A program made the translations under genes and the position numbers. The notes under the pieces are model-generated. The model worked only from the letters and a program-made list of their open reading frames with translations, searched no databases and was not told where the DNA came from. Of a stretch of 64,000 bases of DNA, positions 33,301 through 41,852 are shown piece after piece. Numbering within the stretch: position 1 is the stretch's first letter; each line of letters opens with the position of its first letter. Location of the stretch: positions 352,025 through 416,024 of the forward strand of contig NZ_AUHT01000006.1 in NCBI RefSeq assembly GCF_000423325.1. The letters are read 5' to 3'. This DNA comes from Lysobacter defluvii IMMIB APB-9 = DSM 18482. Lineage in GTDB: Bacteria > Pseudomonadota > Gammaproteobacteria > Xanthomonadales > Xanthomonadaceae.

Positions 33301-33775
33301 GCTCGCGGAAGGTGGTCCATTCCAGCGGCAGCTCGCGGCCATCGAGCTGCTCCAGGTGTTCCTCCAGCTCCAGGGCGACGCCCGGCAGCAGGTAGAGACC
33401 GTGCACGCGGTGGTCGGGCTCGTCGGCGGAGGCACCCAGGGCGATCCCGGCGGTCAGCACCTCGTCGGTGTCCGTCTCGCGGAACACCAGGCTGAGATAG
33501 GTGGTTGCGGTGTCGCGCACCCGGCCGTCCTCGCCACCGCGGTACACGCCCAGGCAGTAGTCGCGGATGGTGCGGGCGCGATGGCTGCCGCCGGCCTGGG
33601 CGTTGAAGCGGATCTGGTTGCGGTCGCCGCCCAGCATCACGATCTGCAGCGCGTCCAGCAGCGCGCTCTTGCCGGCACCGTTGGGGGCGATGATCGCGGT
33701 GGTGCGGTCGAGCTCCAGGGTCTGGGCCTGGAACAGGAAGAACTGCACCAGGTGGGCGCGCTCAAGCAGGAACAT
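30305..33775 (-). CDS. SMC-like ATPase, JetC/MksB family
   Basis: An 1156-residue SMC-type ATPase. Head motifs: Walker A APNGAGKSAL (residues 30-39), ABC signature SGSGGE near residue 1012 and Walker B VIMLDEFGDKID near 1046. Long Ala/Glu/Arg-rich coiled coils run about 250-470 and 620-800 and flank a hinge-like region (IDVRPVCDLVRVTDTQWQPA, ALLVPAEDEERAVRLYRSLKGG). It is the motor of the Wadjet/MksBEF condensins: with JetA and JetB it extrudes DNA loops. In plasmid-defence Wadjet, JetD cuts the DNA, but no jetD follows here. The start overlaps jetB by 14 bp. Confidence 0.85.
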   Translation of the reverse strand: MFLLERAHLVQFFLFQAQTLELDRTTAIIAPNGAGKSALLDALQIVMLGGDRNQIRFNAQAGGSHRARTIRDYCLGVYRGGEDGRVRDTATTYLSLVFRETDTDEVLTAGIALGASADEPDHRVHGLYLLPGVALELEEHLEQLDGRELPLEWTTFREQAVRRCKQAGTRFEQHTTSDRFVRDLLVRLRPGPTAYLDPVAYRKAFQNALNLQRVTDVDLFVRTLVAEERPTEIARFRALLEGFRQIKARIEQVARRIEEAELVEARYRKLAGQATRAASYRALAAEYRRDAHEEQLETVEQSLADARDAAAHAQRSLAQARSDLQAATEESAQLQQRLQGMRGYGEQASLDQLAANWRDQLGGLKQDLLREAGSVRERLASAGALGLPRIDPAAVRELALPWQALCDELDALPADGEIEIDPQELHARLREALARARPLIEAVTRHAREAQNALDAARQRAEAARQNLARLSAGQSELRADVLRLMAYLREEGIDVRPVCDLVRVTDTQWQPAIEAYLRSHVEALLVPAEDEERAVRLYRSLKGGRAVYGVKLALASQARRERGKAPAADQVAALLDGDNADAVAYLRRQLGDLRQVETESQLVRGDRALSRDGLVVKGGGIERLRLPAAAELRIGASGNRERARLLHDQREQAEAEVRRLEAEGKALAACAAGLARIDDPDAVAGAAHATLLRHREVSGRYRAQLRLQAEQSDPDLLRLSEEHAALRERVAVLQASVERLIRDETKAQSQAESIEGLLTGLQAQSEAIARAAVDAFGHEDVDPNLVERYRDELDERFPEPGPRLDHCDERATAAERTLATQLPEAWSGLAQYARDHALSLELEPDQWRPAHALLEKEIAQLKGTELVQHQAAAEEAYTTAVETFRANVASALYDNFTRLKHQINTLNRTLQRSPAFSNNERYQFRYEVAPELKSLHDFIKRAADVGESDTLFGTAGELPAAFRDIIEDRATGKSGQPSPLDDYRRFFNFEVVIRQEEKVIGTLSERMRSGSGGEHRAPLYVIAGAALAAAYGKGEGLQGGLGVIMLDEFGDKIDSQNARATTDYLRSLGLQLVLAAPDTAQGTLTGVLDSYVELFRDGPLLQMERHVVTADGRELLASDQFELHPELLEREIERIKAQRTAEETIKGEPGPRISA

Positions 33776-34409
33776 CGTCTTCGTCCTCGATGGCGCGCGG
33801 GGTGCTGGTTTCGGCTTCCCCGTCCTCGTCCATGTTGTGCTGGTCCAGCCGCTGCAGCCACTGCGGGCCGGCGATCTCCACGATCGCGGGGCGCACCAGG
33901 ATGCGGAAGGGTTGCGGGTCGTCGGGCTCGCTGTCGACTTCGCGGCACAGTGACCAGCGCCTCAGGGTCCGCAGCAGGGTGCGCAGGCTGCCGGTGTCCG
34001 GCATCGGCCGGCCGGTCATGTGCTGCCAGGCCTCCTGCAGCTCGGGCAGCTCGACCAGGACCTCGCCGTGCTCCTCCACCTGGCCCTCGCGCATGGCGTG
34101 GTCGTAGCGCTGGCGCAGGACCAGCACCAGCAGGGTCTCCTCCAGCGTCACCGGCAGGCCTTCGCCGTGGGAGGGCAGGGCGACCACGTAGCGGTAGTGC
34201 GCGTTGCGCTCCAGGCGGATGCCGAGCGGCTCCAGCGCAGCGGTGAAATCGGCCAGGTACGTCTCCACCAGGTGGTAGGCGTTGCGCGAGCGCCGGTCGG
34301 CGGCATAGAGCACCTGCTCGGTGACCAGCCGGTAGGCGGTGCGCTCGAAATCCTGCGGGACGTACATCCCGCCGGAGAGCTGGCTGAGCGTGGCCCAGGA
34401 GCGTTTCAT
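33762..34409 (-). CDS. JetB/MksE-like subunit (DUF4194)
   Basis: A 215-residue winged-helix-type protein of the DUF4194/JetB family, opening MKRSWATLSQLSGGMYVPQD. It contains TLEETLLVLVLRQRYDHAMREGQ, the conserved E-x-x-L-x-L-x-L-R-x-x-Y segment, and an acidic tail (DEDGEAETSTPRAIEDEDD). In Mks/Wadjet complexes this KITE subunit sits on the kleisin and the SMC head. The ATG overlaps the JetA stop by 4 bp and its end overlaps the SMC gene by 14 bp, so the three are made together. Confidence 0.8.
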   Translation of the reverse strand: MKRSWATLSQLSGGMYVPQDFERTAYRLVTEQVLYAADRRSRNAYHLVETYLADFTAALEPLGIRLERNAHYRYVVALPSHGEGLPVTLEETLLVLVLRQRYDHAMREGQVEEHGEVLVELPELQEAWQHMTGRPMPDTGSLRTLLRTLRRWSLCREVDSEPDDPQPFRILVRPAIVEIAGPQWLQRLDQHNMDEDGEAETSTPRAIEDEDDVPA

Positions 34410-35842
34410 GCGGTCTTCCTCGTGCGGCGCAGGGTGAAGCGCGGCGAGTGCAGGTGGGGGTGTTCGCTGCGGGTGCCGGGCAGCAGCTCCACGCTGAAGC
34501 CGCGCAGCATCCGGCGGATCGGGTCGTCCCGGCGCAGGCCGCCGGGGCGGTGGCTGCGCAGCGCCAGCGTCGCCAGGGTCTGGTAGGCGCGCAGATCCTG
34601 GATGCTGCCGGTGGACAGGGCGTCCGAGGGCACCGCTTCGCGCCCGTCCAGGTGCCGGTCCACGTAGCGGGCGAGGTCGTCGGGCAGCACCAGGCGCGCG
34701 CGCTGGATTGCGCGGCGCAGGTTGAGCCGGGCCATCTGTTCCGGCGTGGGTGCCTGCTGCGCATTGGCCGTGCGCGGGATCGGGCGAGGGCGGCTGCGCG
34801 GCGGGCGCAGGCGGGTCTCGTCCATCAGGCCGCCGGGGGCGGCCGGCAGGCGCAGCTCGCCCGGCGGCGCCGCCAGTGCCCCGCGGCAGGCGCGCCGGAG
34901 CAGGGCGTCGAGCCGGTCGGGCGCGCGCAGGCGGTAGTCCAGGTAGGCCAGCGCACGCCGGTTCGCCTGGCGGATGTCGTCGTCCAGCCGGGCCAGGAAC
35001 TCGTCGATGCGGTCGATCTCCCGGAGCCGGCGCAGGCTGCGCTCCAGGCGCTGGGCGGCGCGGTCGGGATCGCCGTGGGTGGCCCGGTCGCGGTACCACT
35101 CCAGCAGCCGTTCGCGCAGCGGGGATTCGGCGAGCTGGCGGGCCATCGCCAGGATCGCGGTGCGGCGCGCCAGCGGGTGGTCGGCCCGGTGCAGCTCGGC
35201 GTAGTCGCCCACGAACAGCTCGCCGACGTAGCGCTCGAACAACTGCCGGGCGAACTGCGCCGTCGATTCGGCGCGGCTGAGCTCGGGCATCAGGTCGCGC
35301 ACCTGCACGCCGATGGCCGATACATGCGAGAGCAACTGGCGCGCCTGGTCGGCGGCCTCGTCCAGCGTGTCGCCGCCGGCCTGGCCGTCCACGACCTGCT
35401 GCAGCTGCAGTTCGATCGAGCGCACCTTGGCGCCCAGGAAGGCCGGGCCGCGCTCGCTGAACTCCAGCAGCGTCGCCAGCAACCGGGCGACCACCGGCGT
35501 CATCGAGACCATCTCGCGGGCGCCGATCCGCTCCTGGCGCAGCCAGCCGGCGGCCCGCAGGCGCTCGTAGATGCCGGCCGCGCGGACCGGAAGCGGAGTG
35601 TCCGGGGACTCGCCCTCGGCGTCCTCCCAGGGATCGTCGGTCAGCAGGTAGCGCTCGAGCGCCGCGGTGATCTCGCGCCGCGGCAGGCCGGTGCTGGGCG
35701 GCAGCGGCGCGTCGGGCCCGAAGAACTCCCCGAACAGGCGGCACAGCAGGCGCCAGTAGTGGCGGCGGTTGGGCGAGGCGAGGGGGCCGAACACGCCGTC
35801 GGGCACGACCGAGAGCAGGTCCGGCGGAGCGGTGGAGTCCAT
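34406..35842 (-). CDS. JetA/MksF-like kleisin subunit
   Basis: A 478-residue, mostly helical protein. The N-terminus MDSTAPPDLLSVVPDGVFGP is followed by LASPNRRHYWRLLCRLFGEFFGP, a pattern I associate with the JetA/MksF (DUF5716-like) family. The middle contains AESTAQFARQLFERYVGELF and a long charged helix (EWYRDRATHGDPDRAAQRLE). Position as first gene of a three-gene operon followed by DUF4194 and SMC genes is exactly that of jetA/mksF. It should be the kleisin bridging the SMC heads. ATG at 35842 is used; a frame open to 36019 lacks supporting starts. The family call rests partly on context. Confidence 0.75.
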   Translation of the reverse strand: MDSTAPPDLLSVVPDGVFGPLASPNRRHYWRLLCRLFGEFFGPDAPLPPSTGLPRREITAALERYLLTDDPWEDAEGESPDTPLPVRAAGIYERLRAAGWLRQERIGAREMVSMTPVVARLLATLLEFSERGPAFLGAKVRSIELQLQQVVDGQAGGDTLDEAADQARQLLSHVSAIGVQVRDLMPELSRAESTAQFARQLFERYVGELFVGDYAELHRADHPLARRTAILAMARQLAESPLRERLLEWYRDRATHGDPDRAAQRLERSLRRLREIDRIDEFLARLDDDIRQANRRALAYLDYRLRAPDRLDALLRRACRGALAAPPGELRLPAAPGGLMDETRLRPPRSRPRPIPRTANAQQAPTPEQMARLNLRRAIQRARLVLPDDLARYVDRHLDGREAVPSDALSTGSIQDLRAYQTLATLALRSHRPGGLRRDDPIRRMLRGFSVELLPGTRSEHPHLHSPRFTLRRTRKTA

Positions 35843-36008
35843 TCGGGCGCGGGAGGCGGTCAAGCGGCCGATTCTACCGCCTGGGGCCGCCCGGCCGGGG
35901 GCCTGCACGCCGCCACGACGCGGCCCACGCGTCCCTTTAACGGCCCAGGCGCCAAGGTCGGGGTCCTGCGCCCACGCGGCGCCTTCCGCCCCCCACCGGA
36001 GTCCCCCC

Positions 36009-37169
36009 ATGCTGGCCACGACCTACCGTCGCCCGCGCAGGATGCGCATCGAGAACGTCGCCGAACCGGAAATCGAGCATCCCAACGACGCGATTATCCG
36101 CGTCACCCGGACCTGCATCTGCGGCTCGGACATCCACATCTACAACGGCCTGGTGCCGGACACCCGCGTCGGCCAGATCATCGGCCACGAGTTCGTCGGG
36201 GTCGTGGAGGAGGTCGGGCCCTCGGTGCAGAACCTCAAGGTCGGCGACCGGGTGCTGGTGCCGTTCAACATCTTCTGCGGCAGCTGCTTCTACTGCCAGA
36301 AGGAGCTGTACGGCAACTGCCAGAACGCCAATTCGCAATCCAGCGCCGTTGGGGGCTTTTACGGCTACACCCACACCGCGGGCGGCTACGACGGCGGCCA
36401 GGCCGAGTACGTGCGCGTGCCGTATGCCGACGTGGGTCCCACGGTGATCCCGGACGACATCCACATCGAGGACGCGGTGATGCTCACCGACGCGTTCCCG
36501 ACCGGCTACCAGGCCGCGGAGATGGGCGACATCGAGGAAGGGGACACCGTGGTCGTGTTCGGTGCCGGCCCGGTCGGCCTGTTCGCGGCCAAGAGTGCCT
36601 GGTTCTTCGGCGCGGGCCGGGTGATCGTGGTCGACTGCGAGGACTACCGGCTGGAGTTCGCCCGCAGGTTCGCGCACTGCGAGACGGTCAACTTCAGGGA
36701 AGTCGACGACATGGCGGTGCACCTGAAGAAGATGACTGACTGGCTGGGCGCCGACGTGTGCATCGATGCGGTGGGCTGCGATGCGACCGGCAGCCTGCTG
36801 CACAGCGTGACCGGCAAGCTGATGATGCTGCAGGGTGGTTCGGCCATCGCCCTGCACTGGGCGATCAACAGCGCGCGCAAGGGCGGGCGGGTCTCGATCG
36901 TCGGCGTGTACGGCCCGACCTTCAACGCGATCCCGATCGGCAACGCGATGAACAAGGGACTGACGCTGCGGATGAACCAGGCCAGCGTGAAGCGCCACCT
37001 GCCGCGATTGATCGAGCACATCCGCGCCGGGCACATCTCCCCGCGCGAGATCATCACCCACCGGATCCCGCTGGAAGAGGTCGCGGACGCCTACGACATC
37101 TTCGTCAACAAGCGCGACAACTGCATCAAGCCGGTCCTCATCCCGCCGTCGGCGATGGGGGCTGCGTGA
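36009..37169 (+). CDS. Zinc-dependent alcohol dehydrogenase
   Basis: A 386-residue medium-chain dehydrogenase. Catalytic zinc ligands are visible in CICGSDIHIYNG and IIGHEFVGVVEEVG. The structural zinc cluster is FCGSCFYCQKELYGNC, and the NAD fold is VVVFGAGPVGLFAAKSAWFFGA followed by acidic VVDCED, favouring NAD. It resembles the glutathione-independent formaldehyde dehydrogenase-like subgroup, but substrate is not certain. It has the usual length. The stop overlaps the next ORF by ATGA, and it is divergent from the JetABC operon with a 166-bp spacer. Confidence 0.9.
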   Translation: MLATTYRRPRRMRIENVAEPEIEHPNDAIIRVTRTCICGSDIHIYNGLVPDTRVGQIIGHEFVGVVEEVGPSVQNLKVGDRVLVPFNIFCGSCFYCQKELYGNCQNANSQSSAVGGFYGYTHTAGGYDGGQAEYVRVPYADVGPTVIPDDIHIEDAVMLTDAFPTGYQAAEMGDIEEGDTVVVFGAGPVGLFAAKSAWFFGAGRVIVVDCEDYRLEFARRFAHCETVNFREVDDMAVHLKKMTDWLGADVCIDAVGCDATGSLLHSVTGKLMMLQGGSAIALHWAINSARKGGRVSIVGVYGPTFNAIPIGNAMNKGLTLRMNQASVKRHLPRLIEHIRAGHISPREIITHRIPLEEVADAYDIFVNKRDNCIKPVLIPPSAMGAA

Positions 37170-37606
37170 TGGCCGGCAACGAACAGGGAACCACCATGGA
37201 CACCCAGAATCCGCACCCGAACATCCCCGGCTGGGGTTCCGACATCCCGAAGGAGAACCGCCCGGCCGTCCCCATGGAGCGCACCCCGCCGCGCCTGGAC
37301 GTGCCCTGGGAGGATCCGCCGCCGCGGCAGCCGATGCGGGTGGAGGTGCTGCGCTCGATCGAGCGCCCGGACCACTCGCGCACCTTCGGCACCCGGCTGC
37401 CGCCCAAGGGCATGAGCGGGATGATCCGGCGCGCCGCCTTCCGCTACAGCGAGAACGACCTGCGCCACTGGCTGATGCTGATGCGCGCGGACCGGGTCAA
37501 CGTCGTCGAGGGGATGGCCGGCGACGTTCGCCGCTCGCCCGCGAAGACGGCCCTGGTGGTCGGCGGCATCGGCCTGGCCGCCTGGTGGCTGCTGCGGCGC
37601 GACTGA
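37169..37606 (+). CDS. Hypothetical protein with C-terminal membrane anchor
   Basis: A 145-residue product. The first 60 residues are Pro-rich and unstructured (ERTPPRLDVPWEDPPPRQP). A central conserved-looking region RSIERPDHSRTFGTRLPPKG comes next, and the protein closes with one membrane helix and basic tail (TALVVGGIGLAAWWLLRRD). An ATG within the stop of the alcohol dehydrogenase (ATGA) couples the two. A second ATG ten codons later (MDTQNPHP) is an alternative. I do not recognise the family; a tail-anchored partner of the dehydrogenase is only a guess. Confidence 0.65.
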   Translation: MAGNEQGTTMDTQNPHPNIPGWGSDIPKENRPAVPMERTPPRLDVPWEDPPPRQPMRVEVLRSIERPDHSRTFGTRLPPKGMSGMIRRAAFRYSENDLRHWLMLMRADRVNVVEGMAGDVRRSPAKTALVVGGIGLAAWWLLRRD

Positions 37607-37622
37607 AGCGGGGCGCGGGGGG

Positions 37623-38318
37623 TCAGCCCTGCAGCGAGTCCACCGTGCCGGTCTCCTCCACCACCGTGAAGTGCGAGATCCGCTCGCCGTCCCAGTGGTA
37701 GAGCAGGTGCGGGCCCTGGACGACCGGCGCCACCAGGTCCGGGTAGAACGCCGCGACGCACTGGCCGCCCCGCCGGCGGACGCTGTCGTAGACCACGCCG
37801 TCGCTTCCGGCGCGGCGCAGCTCGCGCGCGGCCGCCTGGCTGGCCGCGTAGCTGTCGGGATCGTGCAGCTCGGGCCAGCCACCACGGATGTCGTGCAGCC
37901 TGCCGGTGAGGTCGGCCAGGTAGCAGCGCATCTGCAACACGGTGGCCGGTTCGTCGGTGGCGCGCAGGAACCGCTGGCGGTGGTGGATGGTCTCGGCGAT
38001 CGCCGTGTCACGCTCTCGGGCCGCGTAGTAGACGCCGTAGGTCCCGTCGGAGAAGCGCGAGCCTTCCGGATTGGCATGGGTGAAGGCGGCCATGATCGGC
38101 GTGGTGCCTGGCCCCGAGATCCGGCGTGACGACGGTACCAGCGACAGCTCGCCCCATTCCTGTCGCAGCCGGGGGTTGGTCAGCGACTCGATCTCGAAGA
38201 CCGCGTCCAGGTCCTCCGCCGAGGCGATGCGGTCGAACAGGCCCACCGGCGGGAAGCGGCTGGAGACGATCCGGTACGAGGGCCGCCACGAAACCTTGCG
38301 GCGGGGGATCGCGCTCAC
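37623..38318 (-). CDS. RES-domain toxin (NAD+-targeting)
   Basis: A 231-residue RES-family toxin from a GTG start overlapping the antitoxin stop by 4 bp (GTGA). The fold's conserved residues are visible: Arg in SYRIVSSRFPP, GVYYAARERDTAIAETIHHR with Glu, and the Ser of GVVYDSVRRRGGQCVA. RES toxins (the name comes from Arg-Glu-Ser) break down NAD+ by phosphorolysis or hydrolysis, and the companion Xre/MbcA/ParS antitoxin covers the active site. It is transcribed after the antitoxin gene, as is common in this family. Confidence 0.9.
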   Translation of the reverse strand: MSAIPRRKVSWRPSYRIVSSRFPPVGLFDRIASAEDLDAVFEIESLTNPRLRQEWGELSLVPSSRRISGPGTTPIMAAFTHANPEGSRFSDGTYGVYYAARERDTAIAETIHHRQRFLRATDEPATVLQMRCYLADLTGRLHDIRGGWPELHDPDSYAASQAAARELRRAGSDGVVYDSVRRRGGQCVAAFYPDLVAPVVQGPHLLYHWDGERISHFTVVEETGTVDSLQG

Positions 38319-38716
38319 GCCCACCCGCGCTGCGCGTCCAGGTACTGGCGCACCACGTACAGGTCCGCCACCTGGCCGCCGAGCATCCGCTCCAGCGCGC
38401 TGCGGCCGCCGAACAGCGGAGCCTGGTTGGGCTTTTTCACCCAGGCATCGGCCTGCGCCGGCTCGGGGAACAGCATCTGCAGCGTCTTGTAGATGCCCAG
38501 CAAATAGCTGATGCGCTCGAGCGCGTCCCGCGGCAGCGCGCCGTCGAGGTCGCGCTTCCAGCGGAAGAAGGTCGAGCGTCCGGGGCTGCCCAGCAGCACG
38601 CGCTCCTGCTCGGCGCTGAGGTCCCACAGGCCGGTGATGTTGAAGAAGGCACGCAGCGCCGGTCCGGCAAGTTCCCGGCGCGAGGCGGAGGGCAGGGCAT
38701 GGACGGCGGCGCTCAT
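38315..38716 (-). CDS. Xre/MbcA/ParS-type antitoxin of the RES pair
   Basis: A 133-residue antitoxin. The N-terminal helix-turn-helix-like part (LWDLSAEQERVLLGSPGRSTFFRWKRD) is followed by the MbcA/ParS/Xre toxin-binding domain ERISYLLGIYKTLQMLFPEP, WVKKPNQAPLFGGRSALERM and LYVVRQYLDAQRG. It neutralises the RES toxin and should bind the operon promoter. A palindromic operator lies inside the promoter spacer upstream. The 4-bp overlap with the toxin start couples their translation. Confidence 0.9.
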   Translation of the reverse strand: MSAAVHALPSASRRELAGPALRAFFNITGLWDLSAEQERVLLGSPGRSTFFRWKRDLDGALPRDALERISYLLGIYKTLQMLFPEPAQADAWVKKPNQAPLFGGRSALERMLGGQVADLYVVRQYLDAQRGWA

Positions 38717-38742
38717 CTCGTGGCTCCATTGGGCACGAAGCC

Positions 38743-38771
38743 ATGATAGTCCCGATCGGGACTCGTTGCAA
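38743..38771 (-). promoter_or_regulatory. RES-Xre promoter with operator in the spacer
   Basis: On the minus strand a -35 TTGCAA (38771-38766) and -10 TATCAT (38748-38743) are separated by exactly 17 bp. A perfect 16-bp palindrome, AGTCCCGATCGGGACT (38748-38763), fills the spacer. It lies 27 bp upstream of the antitoxin ATG. Binding of the antitoxin here would block RNA polymerase, the expected autoregulation. Confidence 0.75.
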
Positions 38772-38810
38772 GCGCCTGGTGCCGATTGGGTCAGCGCGCC
38801 GCGACCGTCC

Positions 38811-39761
38811 TCAGGCGAACATCCGCACCAGCTCGTCGCGCTGGGCCTGGTCCAGCAGCGGCCCGGTCCCGGCCTTGAGGTTGTCCGCCTGCCGGTGCGG
38901 CTTGCCGGTGGCCGGGATCACCGCGGTCACCGCGGGGTGGCTGATGGCGAACTTCAGGAACATCTGCGCCCAGGAGTCCACGCCCACCTCGGGTGCCCAG
39001 CCGGGCAGGGGCTGGTCGGCCACGCGCGCGAACAGCTTGCCGTCGTTGAAGGCGCGGTTGATGAGCACCGCGACGCCCTGGTCCCGTGCTGCCGGCAACA
39101 GCGAGCGCGCGGCGTCGGGTGCCATCACCGAGTAGTTGACCTGGATGAAGTCCGGCTTCTGCTCGCGCATCAGCTGCTCCATCCGCGCATGCTCGGCGTT
39201 GCTGGCGTGGGTGAAGCCGATGTACTTCACCAGCCCCTGCTCCTTGAGCTCGCGCGCGAACGGCAGGCCCACCTCCCAGGCGCGCATGTTGTGGACCTGC
39301 AGCAACTCGACGCGGTCGGTGCGCAGGTTGCGCAGCGAGGCCTTCCACTGCGCTTCCATCGTCGCGCGGTCCCCGGCGGCGAGTTTCGTCGCCAGGAAGC
39401 ACCGGTCGCGCCAGCCGCCTTCCTCCAGCAGCGCGCCCAGGACCTGCTCGGCGTTGGAGTAGTTGGGAGCGGTGTCGATCACCCGTCCGCCGCCCTCGAA
39501 GAAGATCCGGATGGTCTCCTTGAGTGCTTCGAACTCGGCCGAGCCCGGCGCGACCTCGTAGCTGCCCGAAGTACCGGCGCCGATCACCGGCAGCCGCTCT
39601 CCCGAGGAGGGAATCGCCCGAGTCATCAGCGAGCCCGGACCGGGCGAGGGGACGTGGCCGAGCACACCGAGCGGATCGGCAGCGGCCCGGGCCAGTGGCG
39701 CGAGCGCAAGACCGGCGGCGGCCACGGAAGCGGACAGCAGGAACTCACGGCGGGTGCTCAT
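38811..39761 (-). CDS. Tat-exported aldo/keto reductase
   Basis: A 316-residue protein starting STRREFLLSASVAAAGLALAP, a twin-arginine signal, unusual for this family. The AKR tetrad is visible: Asp and Tyr in VIDTAPNYSNAEQVLG, Lys in FLATKLA and His in LLQVHNM. YIGFTHASN and AFNDGKLF follow. It probably reduces carbonyl compounds in the periplasm, but with which electron donor is unclear since NADPH is scarce there. GGAGA before the ATG at 39761 favours that start over one four codons upstream. It lies after pcaD on the same strand, separated by 64 bp, and may be an appendage of the catabolic operon. Confidence 0.85.
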   Translation of the reverse strand: MSTRREFLLSASVAAAGLALAPLARAAADPLGVLGHVPSPGPGSLMTRAIPSSGERLPVIGAGTSGSYEVAPGSAEFEALKETIRIFFEGGGRVIDTAPNYSNAEQVLGALLEEGGWRDRCFLATKLAAGDRATMEAQWKASLRNLRTDRVELLQVHNMRAWEVGLPFARELKEQGLVKYIGFTHASNAEHARMEQLMREQKPDFIQVNYSVMAPDAARSLLPAARDQGVAVLINRAFNDGKLFARVADQPLPGWAPEVGVDSWAQMFLKFAISHPAVTAVIPATGKPHRQADNLKAGTGPLLDQAQRDELVRMFA

Positions 39762-39825
39762 CGGGATCTCCACGCGGGACGCGGTAGCTGGACTCTAATC
39801 CAGCGCGGCGGCGTGGGGGAGCACG

Positions 39826-40599
39826 TCAGCCGAGGAACTCGACCAGCGCCGCGTTGAAACCGCCGGGCGACTCGACGTTGACGATGTGGCGCCCGGGCAG
39901 CGAAACGTGCCGCCCGTCGGGAACGGCATCGGCGATGCCCTGCAGGTCGTCCGGGGTGCACACCGGGTCGTCGTCGCCCGATATCGCCAGGACCGGCACG
40001 GTGATGCGGCCCAGTTCCGCGCGCAGGTCGGCGCCTGCCAACGCGTCGCAGCAGCCGCAATAGCCCTCGACCGAGGTGGCGGTGAAACCGTCGAGGACCC
40101 GCTTCACGACCCCGGGGTGGTTCGCATTGAATTCCGGGGTGAACCAGCGCTCGATGGTGGCCTCCACCAGGGGCGACAGGCCGTCCGCGCGCACCTGGTC
40201 GCGGCGTGCCGCCCAGCTTTCGGCGGTGCCGATCTTCGGCGCGGTGGCGCACACCACCAGGCGCTCGAGCCGGTCACCGGCGTGGACGCCCAGCCACTGG
40301 CCGACCAGCCCGCCGATGGACAGGCCGCAGAAGTGGGCGCGCTCGATCTCCAACGCATCGAGCAGCCGGAGCACGTCGCTGCCGAGGTCCGCCAGCGCGT
40401 AGGGGGCGGGCGGGGCGGTCGACTGTCCGTGGCCACGCCGGTCGTAGCGCAGCACGCGGATGGAGTCCGACAGCGCGCCGGCCTGGGCGTCCCACATGTG
40501 CAGGTCGGTGCCCAGCGAATTGGAGAACACCAGCCAGGGGCCGCGATCGCCGTCGACGCGGTAGTGCAGGCGGTGGGTCGGGAGCTCCAGGAATGCCAT
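39826..40599 (-). CDS. pcaD: 3-oxoadipate enol-lactonase
   Basis: A 257-residue alpha/beta hydrolase of the PcaD type: FSNSLGTDLHMWDAQ, YDRRGHGQS, nucleophile CGLSIGGLVGQWLG, acid ISGDDDPV and PGRHIVNVESP with the catalytic His. It opens 3-oxoadipate enol-lactone to 3-oxoadipate, the step linking the catechol branch (CatB, CatC) with PcaIJ and PcaF. It is the last gene of the catabolic operon, 13 nt behind pcaF. Confidence 0.9.
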   Translation of the reverse strand: MAFLELPTHRLHYRVDGDRGPWLVFSNSLGTDLHMWDAQAGALSDSIRVLRYDRRGHGQSTAPPAPYALADLGSDVLRLLDALEIERAHFCGLSIGGLVGQWLGVHAGDRLERLVVCATAPKIGTAESWAARRDQVRADGLSPLVEATIERWFTPEFNANHPGVVKRVLDGFTATSVEGYCGCCDALAGADLRAELGRITVPVLAISGDDDPVCTPDDLQGIADAVPDGRHVSLPGRHIVNVESPGGFNAALVEFLG

Positions 40600-40612
40600 G
40601 CGCGCGCTCTCC

Positions 40613-41818
<1,206 letters not shown>

Positions 41819-41852
41819 GATGTCTGCACTCCCTTTGTTCGTGTGCCGTGGC

